Below, piece by piece: positions 57,882 through 64,000 of a DNA stretch of 64,000 bases (position 1 is its first letter; every line of letters begins with the position of its first letter). The notes under the pieces were generated by a model. The model was not told where the DNA came from and made no database searches. It worked only from the letters and a program-made list of their open reading frames with translations. This DNA is from Devosia salina (GTDB taxonomy: Bacteria; Pseudomonadota; Alphaproteobacteria; Rhizobiales; Devosiaceae). The translations under genes were made by a program, and so were the position numbers. The stretch is taken from contig NZ_CP080590.1 of NCBI RefSeq assembly GCF_019504385.1, forward strand, positions 3,773,501-3,837,500. Direction: 5' to 3'.

Positions 57882-58874
57882 ATGACCTGGGGCTATGTGT
57901 TCCGGCGGCTGGCGATGTTTTTCGCCGTCGTGCTGGCGGCGACAACCGTCAATTTCATCGTGCCGCGCCTGGCGCCGGGCGATCCCACGGCCGCCGTTCT
58001 CGAGCAGTTGCTGTCCCGTGGGCAGCAGGTCGAGGGCGCTCAGGACATCGTGGCCAATTATCGCGCGCGCTTCGGTCTCGATGACCCAATGCTGGTGCAA
58101 TACGGCCGTTACCTGTTCAACTCGCTGCGGCTCGACCTCGGCAGTTCGATCTCCTATTTCCCGCAGAGCGTCACCAGTGCCATTCTGGCGGCACTGCCGT
58201 GGACCATCGCCTTGCTGTCGGTATCGACCGTCATCGCCTTCGGGCTCGGCAGCCTCATCGGCGCGCTCCTCGCCTGGCCGGGCTCTCCGCGCGCCGTGCA
58301 CCGCCTGGCTCCATTCCTCATGGTGCTGTCGGCAATCCCCTATTACCTGCTGGCGCTGATCGTCCTTTATCTTCTAGCCATCTGGACGGGCTGGTTTCCG
58401 CTGGGCGGGGCCTATTCCGTTTTTCCAAACGGCTTTTCCCTACCGGTGCTTTGGGATCTCGCCTACCACGCCTTCCTGCCAGCGCTGTCGATCGTGCTGG
58501 CCGGGCTGGGCTTCTGGGCGCTGGGGATGCGCGGCGCCATGATCAATGTGCTGGGCGAGGATTACCTGGCGCTGGCCGAGGCGAAAGGCCTGAAGAAGCG
58601 CCGCATCTTCTTCAAGTATGCCATGCGCAATGCACTGCTGCCGCAGGTCACGGCCCTCGCCATCGCTCTTGGCACAGCTGCATCGGGCTCGGTGCTGGTC
58701 GAGGTGGCATTCAACTATCCCGGCATCGGCTACCTGCTCTACAACGCCCTGCGCAGCTCGGACTATTTCCTCATCCAGGGCGTCGCCTTCTTCCTGGTCA
58801 TTACGGTCGCCTTCGCGGTGCTGGTCCTCGACCTGCTCTATCCACTGCTCGACCCGCGTATCCAAAGGCTATGA
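57882..58874 (+). CDS. ABC transporter permease (DppB-like)
   Basis: A 330-residue DppB/OppB-type permease with six helices. MTWGYVFRRLAMFFAVVLAA is the usual N-terminus and VNFIVPRLAPGDPTAAVLEQ the following segment. The EAA-type loop is EDYLALAEAKGLKKRRIFFK, then YAMRNALLPQVTALAIALG. GGAG 7 nt before ATG 57882 decides the start. Its stop overlaps the next gene (ATGA). Confidence 0.93.
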   Translation: MTWGYVFRRLAMFFAVVLAATTVNFIVPRLAPGDPTAAVLEQLLSRGQQVEGAQDIVANYRARFGLDDPMLVQYGRYLFNSLRLDLGSSISYFPQSVTSAILAALPWTIALLSVSTVIAFGLGSLIGALLAWPGSPRAVHRLAPFLMVLSAIPYYLLALIVLYLLAIWTGWFPLGGAYSVFPNGFSLPVLWDLAYHAFLPALSIVLAGLGFWALGMRGAMINVLGEDYLALAEAKGLKKRRIFFKYAMRNALLPQVTALAIALGTAASGSVLVEVAFNYPGIGYLLYNALRSSDYFLIQGVAFFLVITVAFAVLVLDLLYPLLDPRIQRL

Positions 58875-59743
58875 ACATGCAGTCTATCCTGCGAAATACA
58901 CGGGCCGCGCTGGCCTATCTCGGCACCAATTCGAAGATGGTGGCAGGCATGGCCATCCTGGCGGTGCTGCTGCTCATCGGCATCATCGGACCCCTCTTCG
59001 TCGATATCCGGCTGGCGGAGCCGATCTCAGTCCGTACCAACCAGCCGCCTTCCGCAGAGCACTGGCTGGGCACGGATAGCGGCGGCCGCGACCTGCTGGC
59101 CGTTGTCATCGCCGGCACGCCACAGACTTTGCGCATGGGCGTGCTGGCGGGCGTCATCGGCACCACCATCGGCGTCATGCTCGGCCTATTCTCGGGCTAT
59201 TTCGGGGGCTGGTGGGACCGGATCATCGGCGCCGTAACCGACACCATGCTGACCATCCCCCCGCTTGCGATTCTCCTCGTCGTTGCGTCCTCAGTGCGGG
59301 CGGTGAACGTTGAGATGATGGCGCTCATCATCGCCGCGCTGTCATGGATGCATGCCACGCGCGTCATTCGGGCACAGGTTCTCGCCTTGCGGGAATTGGG
59401 TTATGTGCAGATGGCGCGCCTATCGGGGCTGGGCAGCTTCTCCATCATCTTCCGCGAAATCTTTCCCAACGTCATCCCAATCGCCTTCGCGTCGCTGGTC
59501 GGCGCCACATCCGGCGCCATCCTTTCGGGCATGGGGCTCGAAGTCCTGGGACTCGGGCCGCAGAACACCCCCACTCTGGGCATGACCGTCTACTGGGCGC
59601 TGCTCTATGCCGCCTTCAGCCGCGGCATGTGGTGGTGGTGGAGCCCCCCGGTCATCATCCTGGCCCTGCTTTTCATCGCGCTCTTCCTGATCGCCAGCGC
59701 CCTCGACGATTTCGCCAATCCGCGCCTGAGGAGCCAGTCATGA
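58871..59743 (+). CDS. ABC transporter permease (DppC-like)
   Basis: A 290-residue DppC/OppC-type permease. HWLGTDSGGRDLLAVVIAGT is the classic DppC motif after helix 1, and the cytoplasmic loop is RELGYVQMARLSGLGSFSII followed by FREIFPNVIPIAFASLVG. The last helix region VYWALLYAAFSRGMWWWWSP is tryptophan-rich. The gene overlaps its neighbours on both sides by 4 nt. It makes the pore with the DppB-like subunit. Confidence 0.93.
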   Translation: MNMQSILRNTRAALAYLGTNSKMVAGMAILAVLLLIGIIGPLFVDIRLAEPISVRTNQPPSAEHWLGTDSGGRDLLAVVIAGTPQTLRMGVLAGVIGTTIGVMLGLFSGYFGGWWDRIIGAVTDTMLTIPPLAILLVVASSVRAVNVEMMALIIAALSWMHATRVIRAQVLALRELGYVQMARLSGLGSFSIIFREIFPNVIPIAFASLVGATSGAILSGMGLEVLGLGPQNTPTLGMTVYWALLYAAFSRGMWWWWSPPVIILALLFIALFLIASALDDFANPRLRSQS

Positions 59744-60570
59744 GTGACACGGTTCTCAAGGTCTCTGACCTCACGGTGCAATATCCGACGGCAAGCGGCT
59801 CGTTCCATGCCACCCGCAATGTCAGCTTCTCACTACAACGAGGCGAACGCTTCGGCCTTGTCGGGGAGTCCGGCTCGGGCAAGTCGACCACCATCCTGGC
59901 GCTGATGCGAATGCTCAAGGGCGGTCTGGTCAGCAGCGGCAGCCTCGAACTCAACGGTCGCGAGCTGACGCGTCTCGATGACGAGGCTTTTCGCAAGCTG
60001 CGCTTCGCAGAGATGTCCCTGGTCCCGCAAGGCGCTATGAACTCGCTCAATCCGGTCCTGCGAATAGGCGCACAGATCGGGGACATTTACGACGATCATG
60101 GCGTCCGTCACGGCGGCGCGGACCGCGAGCGGATCATCGGCGACCTGCTGACCCGGGTGGGTCTCAGTCCTGAGGTGCAGCGCCGCTATCCCCACGAACT
60201 GTCGGGCGGCATGAAGCAGCGCGTCTGCATCGCCATGTCCATCGCCCTGACGCCGAGCCTGATCCTGGCCGACGAGCCCACCAGTGCCCTAGACGTGATG
60301 GTGCAAAAGCAGGTGCTCGCGACGCTTGGCCGGGTGCAACGCGATATCGGGGCCGCCATCATCCTCATCGGTCACGACATGGCGCTGATGGCGCATTTTG
60401 TGACGACACTGGGCGTCATGTATCGCGGCGAGCTGATCGAGGTCGGCCCGGTGCGCGACGTCTTCTCCAACCCGCAACACGAATATACGCGCATGTTGAT
60501 CAATTCGCTCCCGTCCTTCGACCGCCAGGCGCGGTTCATCAAGGCCGCCCATCAGGAGGCATTGCCATGA
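59740..60570 (+). CDS. ABC transporter ATPase (DppD-like)
   Basis: A 276-residue ATPase. Walker A FGLVGESGSGKSTTILALM, Q-loop MSLVPQGAMNSLNPVLR, signature ELSGGMKQRVCIAMSIAL, Walker B LILADEPTSALD, and H-loop IILIGHDMAL are all intact. The C-terminal segment NPQHEYTRMLINSLP is typical of OppD/DppD. It energises the family-5 importer together with the DppF-like subunit. It overlaps both flanking genes by 4 nt. Confidence 0.94.
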   Translation: MSDTVLKVSDLTVQYPTASGSFHATRNVSFSLQRGERFGLVGESGSGKSTTILALMRMLKGGLVSSGSLELNGRELTRLDDEAFRKLRFAEMSLVPQGAMNSLNPVLRIGAQIGDIYDDHGVRHGGADRERIIGDLLTRVGLSPEVQRRYPHELSGGMKQRVCIAMSIALTPSLILADEPTSALDVMVQKQVLATLGRVQRDIGAAIILIGHDMALMAHFVTTLGVMYRGELIEVGPVRDVFSNPQHEYTRMLINSLPSFDRQARFIKAAHQEALP

Positions 60571-61550
60571 GCAAGCTTCTTGAGGTTACGGATGCCGACG
60601 TGGTTTATCAGCTCGGCCTCAACAAGACCAAGACGGCCCTGCGCGACGTGTCGCTGGCCGTCGGCGGCGAGCGCCCGTCGATCACCGCAGTGGTCGGCGA
60701 AAGCGGCAGCGGCAAGTCCACGCTGATCCGGCTGCTGCTGGGACTGCAGCCCCCATCGCGCGGCAGCGTGCGCTATGATGGCGCCGAAGTGGCCCGGCTC
60801 GGCAGTGCCGGCCAGCGCACCTTTCGCCGCGAAGTGCAGGCCATCTTCCAGGATCCGTTCTCGGTCTATAATCCCTTCTACCGGGTCGACCACGCCCTGA
60901 TGACGCCCCTGCGGGCCTTCGGGCTCATCAAGTCGCGCGAGGAAGGCTATGGCCGGATCGAGACAACCCTGCAGCGGGTCGGGCTCAAGCCGTCGGAAAC
61001 CCTTGGCAAGTATCCCCACCAGCTATCGGGCGGCCAGCGCCAACGCGTGATGATTGCCCGCGCATTGCTGCTCGACCCGCAGATCATCCTGGCGGACGAA
61101 CCGGTTTCGATGGTCGATGCTTCGCTGCGGTCCACAATTCTTGAAATCCTCTTCAGCCTCAATCGCGACCTCGGCATTTCACTGATCTACGTGACCCACG
61201 ACCTGGCGACCGCCTATCAGGTGGCCGATACGATTGTGGTGCTGCATGGCGGGCATATCCTCGAAGTGGGCGATCCCGACGCAGTCATCCACAATCCGCA
61301 GCACCCCTATACGCAGGCGCTGATCGACGCTGTGCCGTCGCCGGATCCGGATCGGGACTGGAACCTGGAAGCCGAACCGCCTTCGCCGTCCGCGTTCCTG
61401 CCCACCGGACCGGTCGGGCTCTACCACACCGAACCGCTGCGTGCGGTCGCGCTGCCGCTTCGTCCGGGTGAGACACCCACGACGGCCGCGGCCGTGCAGA
61501 TGGCTGTTATGGCCGCGCGCCCACCTTTTCAACTCCATCCAAAGCAATAA
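60567..61550 (+). CDS. ABC transporter ATPase (DppF-like)
   Basis: A 327-residue ATPase. Walker A is VVGESGSGKSTLIRLLLGL, Q-loop AIFQDPFSVYNPFYRV, signature QLSGGQRQRVMIARALLL, Walker B IILADEPVSMVDASLR, H-loop YVTHDLATAY. The C-terminal extension after NPQHPYTQALIDAVP is about 70 residues and ends in a proline-rich stretch where OppF usually has a short Cys-containing tail. It completes the importer. It overlaps the DppD-like gene by 4 nt, and GH172 follows 25 nt later. Confidence 0.94.
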   Translation: MSKLLEVTDADVVYQLGLNKTKTALRDVSLAVGGERPSITAVVGESGSGKSTLIRLLLGLQPPSRGSVRYDGAEVARLGSAGQRTFRREVQAIFQDPFSVYNPFYRVDHALMTPLRAFGLIKSREEGYGRIETTLQRVGLKPSETLGKYPHQLSGGQRQRVMIARALLLDPQIILADEPVSMVDASLRSTILEILFSLNRDLGISLIYVTHDLATAYQVADTIVVLHGGHILEVGDPDAVIHNPQHPYTQALIDAVPSPDPDRDWNLEAEPPSPSAFLPTGPVGLYHTEPLRAVALPLRPGETPTTAAAVQMAVMAARPPFQLHPKQ

Positions 61551-61575
61551 GCGCGCAAGCGCAGAGAGGATTATT

Positions 61576-62664
61576 ATGACTGGTTTCAACGGCCTTGGCA
61601 TGCATCTGGGCAATCTGTCCCGGCTGTCGAATGCAAAGACCCGGTCGATCTGTGCCGAGAATTTCAATGGCGAAAAGGGCGGCGCCTGCATGGCGACCGA
61701 GGGGACCGGAGCCAACGCGGCGCGCGACCTCGGCAAGGGCTGGAAAATCTCGCCCTCGATCCGCATCGAGCCCGGCGAGACCCGCACCATTGCCGACATC
61801 GAAGGCCCGGGGGCGATCCAGCATATCTGGATGACACCCACGGGAAACTGGCGGTTCACCATCCTGCGCATCTACTGGGATGGCAGCGACATTCCGTCCG
61901 TCGAATGCCCCGTCGGCGACTTCTTCGGCTCGGGCTGGGGCGAGTTTGCCCAGATGTCGGCCCTGCCGATCTGCGTCAATCCGGGCAGCGCCTTCAATTC
62001 CTACTGGGAGATGCCGTTCCGCAAGCGGGCGCGCATCACCATGACCAATATCGCCGAAGAGCAGATGACGCTCTACTACCAGATCAACTACACGCTGACC
62101 GAGATTCCCGACGACTGCGCCTATTTCCACGCCCACTTTCGCCGGACCAACCCCATTCCCTACAAGACGGACTACACCGTCATCGACGGCATCAAGGGCA
62201 AGGGCCATTTTGTCGGGCTGTATATGGCCTGGGGCCAGAACAACAATGGCTGGTGGGGCGAGGGCGAGGTCAAGTTCTTCATGGACGGCGACAGCGAGTA
62301 TCCTACCATCGCCTCGACCGGCCTCGAGGACTACTTCTGCGGCTCCTACAATTTCGACCCCACGCCCAAACATGACAAGGAATACGTCACCTACACGACC
62401 CCATATGCCGGCTTTCACCAGGTGGTTCGCCCGGCATCGGACTACAAGACGCAATTCCGTATGGGCATGTATCGCTTCCACGTCATGGACCCCATCCGCT
62501 TCGACAGCGACCTCAAAGTCACGGTGCAAGCACTTGGCTGGGGCTATAATGGCCGCTGGCTGCCCATGCAGGACGACGTTGCCTCTGTCGCCTATTGGTA
62601 CCAGACCCTGCCCGCGCCGACGCTGCAGCCCTTACCAGACCGTGAGTTCCTCCTCATCGTCTGA
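61576..62664 (+). CDS. GH172 (DUF2961) alpha-fructofuranosidase / difructose dianhydride enzyme
   Basis: A 362-residue DUF2961 protein, the family now classed as GH172. TRSICAENFNGEKGGACMAT is the typical N-terminal block with the conserved catalytic-site glutamate; IEGPGAIQHIWMTPTGNWRF, ILRIYWDGSDIPSVECPVGD with FFGSGWGE, and STGLEDYFCGSYNF follow. Characterised members act on alpha-D-fructofuranosidic bonds, making or breaking difructose dianhydride I. There is no signal peptide, so it works in the cytosol on imported substrate. GAGAGGA lies before ATG 61576. GH172 next to GH32 points to use of difructose dianhydrides or related fructosides. Confidence 0.9.
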   Translation: MTGFNGLGMHLGNLSRLSNAKTRSICAENFNGEKGGACMATEGTGANAARDLGKGWKISPSIRIEPGETRTIADIEGPGAIQHIWMTPTGNWRFTILRIYWDGSDIPSVECPVGDFFGSGWGEFAQMSALPICVNPGSAFNSYWEMPFRKRARITMTNIAEEQMTLYYQINYTLTEIPDDCAYFHAHFRRTNPIPYKTDYTVIDGIKGKGHFVGLYMAWGQNNNGWWGEGEVKFFMDGDSEYPTIASTGLEDYFCGSYNFDPTPKHDKEYVTYTTPYAGFHQVVRPASDYKTQFRMGMYRFHVMDPIRFDSDLKVTVQALGWGYNGRWLPMQDDVASVAYWYQTLPAPTLQPLPDREFLLIV

Positions 62665-62780
62665 CCGCGCCCTCCGCAACGTCGGCAAATCGGCGCTACG
62701 GGGCTGCCCTCCCGACAGTCCCGACCTCGGAGCCCGCCACACCGGCGGCTCCTTTCGTTTCCTGCCCGGAGACCAACATC

Positions 62781-64000
62781 GTGGAGCCGTATCGTCCAAG
62801 ACTGCATTTCTCGCCTTTGCATGGCTGGATGAATGACCCCAATGGGCTCATCAAGGTCGATGGCGCCTATCATCTGTTTTTCCAGCATGATCCGGACAGC
62901 ATTACCCACGGCCCCATGCATTGGGGCCATGCCCGCAGCACCGACCTGGTCAGCTGGGAAGAGCTGCCTGTGGCGCTCTATCCGACCGAGTTGGGAACCT
63001 GTTTTTCCGGCAGTGCTGTCGAGACAGCAGACGGCGAGCTCAAGCTGATTTACACCGCCCATCGCCGCATCGATGACGAGGACTATCAGGTCCAGTGCCT
63101 TGTCCACGCCAACCGGTCCCTCTCCACCTACCGTCACGACGAGAAAAACCCGGTGCTCGACAATCCCGGGCTGCCCTGCTTCCGCGATCCCAAGGTGATC
63201 TGGCACGCGCCCAGCCAGCGCTGGATCATGGTTGTTACGCACGGCCAGTCTATTGGCTTCTATTCATCGCCCGACCTGTCGGAGTGGACGCATGAAAGCG
63301 ATTTCGGCGTTGGCCACGGCCGCCACAGTGATGGCCCTTGGGAATGCCCGGACCTGTTCCCCATGACCGGACCGGACGGCGCCGAACACTGGATCCTGCT
63401 GGTCGGCGTCGGGTCTGGCGGCTTCGCCGCTGGATCGGGCACGCAATACTTTGTCGGCCAGTTTAACGGCAGGGCTTTCATCAACGGCAACCGGCCGGGC
63501 ACCACGCTCTGGCTGGACTACGGCAGGGACTTCTACGCCGCCCAGACTTTCTTCGATCGGGAGGGCGCTGATCCAATCGTTCTCGGCTGGGCAAGCAACT
63601 GGCAATATGCCCGCAGCACCCCGACAGAGGCCTTCCGGGGCGTCATGTCGTTGCCGCGAACCTTATCGCTGGTCGAGGCACGCCAAGGCCTGCGGCTTAC
63701 TCAGTCGCTTCCGGCTGCGGTTTCCGCCGCGCTAAACGCCTCGACCGAGCCCGGTGTCTATCGACAAAAAATGGAACTGCCCCTCGCTATCGGTCAGTCG
63801 ATGGACATCGCGCTTTTCGCGGAGCATGAGCCCCAATTCAGGATTACCCGCACGGCCACTGACGAGGCAACCATCCTTGTGATCCGCAGCCAGACGCCGG
63901 CCATGCCAGCCTTCGGCCACAATTACGGCGTGCCAGCCTCATTTCCCAAGGCAGGCCCGCTGCTGTTGGACATTCATGTCGATCGCGGCGTCGTCGAACT
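62781..64000 (+). CDS. GH32 fructosidase (invertase/levanase type), C-terminus off the right edge
   Basis: About 406 residues are visible and the frame is open at the window end. PRLHFSPLHGWMNDPNGLIK near the N-terminus holds the GH32 nucleophile aspartate, LPCFRDPKVIWH the RDP transition-state residue, and SDGPWECPDLFPMTGPDGAE the acid/base glutamate. A C-terminal beta-sandwich begins near residue 320. GTG 62781 is chosen because GGAGA lies 8 nt upstream. There is no signal peptide, so it cleaves beta-fructosides such as sucrose, inulobiose or levan fragments inside the cell. It follows GH172 by 116 nt and is part of the fructan operon. Confidence 0.93.
   Translation, partial: MEPYRPRLHFSPLHGWMNDPNGLIKVDGAYHLFFQHDPDSITHGPMHWGHARSTDLVSWEELPVALYPTELGTCFSGSAVETADGELKLIYTAHRRIDDEDYQVQCLVHANRSLSTYRHDEKNPVLDNPGLPCFRDPKVIWHAPSQRWIMVVTHGQSIGFYSSPDLSEWTHESDFGVGHGRHSDGPWECPDLFPMTGPDGAEHWILLVGVGSGGFAAGSGTQYFVGQFNGRAFINGNRPGTTLWLDYGRDFYAAQTFFDREGADPIVLGWASNWQYARSTPTEAFRGVMSLPRTLSLVEARQGLRLTQSLPAAVSAALNASTEPGVYRQKMELPLAIGQSMDIALFAEHEPQFRITRTATDEATILVIRSQTPAMPAFGHNYGVPASFPKAGPLLLDIHVDRGVVE

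Noticed and set aside
62592..63242. 216-residue minus-strand open frame at the right end
   Set aside because: Antisense to the GH32 gene, which shows WMNDPNG, RDP and ECP on the plus strand.

Overview
The window reads as an alphaproteobacterial chromosome or large replicon, most likely Hyphomicrobiales (Devosia- or rhizobium-like). The base composition is GC-rich, genes are tightly packed with many ATGA overlaps, and the content is typical of that group: GlpS/GlpT-type ABC importers, AcoR-type sigma-54 activators, SCO1/PCuAC copper chaperones and a DUF779 partner of aldehyde dehydrogenase. The genus is an inference. There are no rRNA genes, complete tRNA genes or CRISPR arrays.

Region 1 (1-20.4 kb) is an integrated genomic island with every gene on the minus strand. 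It holds a partial unknown gene, a ParA-like ATPase with a small DNA-binding-like partner, three small unknown proteins, a soluble FtsH-like AAA+ metalloprotease and a GIY-YIG protein. Next comes a seven-gene defence operon (18.5 to 6.9 kb): C5-cytosine methyltransferase, Vsr-like nicking endonuclease, an ankyrin-sigma70 fusion, a MORC/MutL-type GHKL ATPase, a Z1 superfamily II helicase, a PD-(D/E)XK (DUF4420) nuclease and an AIPR protein. A large tyrosine integrase and a tRNA-Ser-like 3' remnant at 20.38 kb mark the right edge. The RpoD-like sigma factor with N-terminal ankyrin repeats, inside a restriction-like operon, is the most unusual object in the window.

Region 2 (20.8-35.4 kb) is a metal and envelope-stress cluster: YnfA, small cysteine-rich proteins, two MerR regulators each facing a classical 19-bp-spacer promoter, a Zn/Cd/Pb P-type ATPase, a CDF exporter, SCO1 and PCuAC copper proteins, a DsbA/DsbB pair, two L,D-transpeptidases, a flavoprotein, and a multicopper oxidase coupled to a ZIP-family protein.

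Region 3 (35.5-45.8 kb) is bounded by two near-identical direct copies (about 915 bp) of a small tyrosine recombinase unit. Between them lie an AcoR-like sigma-54 activator, an aldehyde dehydrogenase with a textbook -24/-12 promoter, DUF779, a complete IS3-family element (IS2 type) with a 5-bp target duplication, a LysR regulator with a divergent secreted tandem-ABM protein, and a serine-recombinase fragment.

Region 4 (45.8-54.6 kb) is a minus-strand operon of zinc alcohol dehydrogenase, binding protein, two permeases and two unlike ATPases. It has its own -24/-12 promoter and a divergent second AcoR-like activator. Together with the region 3 aldehyde dehydrogenase this suggests uptake of an alcohol or polyol followed by oxidation to an acid.

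Region 5 (54.9-64 kb) is a plus-strand fructan or fructoside operon: a LacI repressor with two palindromic operators, a family-5 binding protein, two permeases, two ATPases, a GH172 (DUF2961) enzyme and a GH32 enzyme that runs off the right edge.
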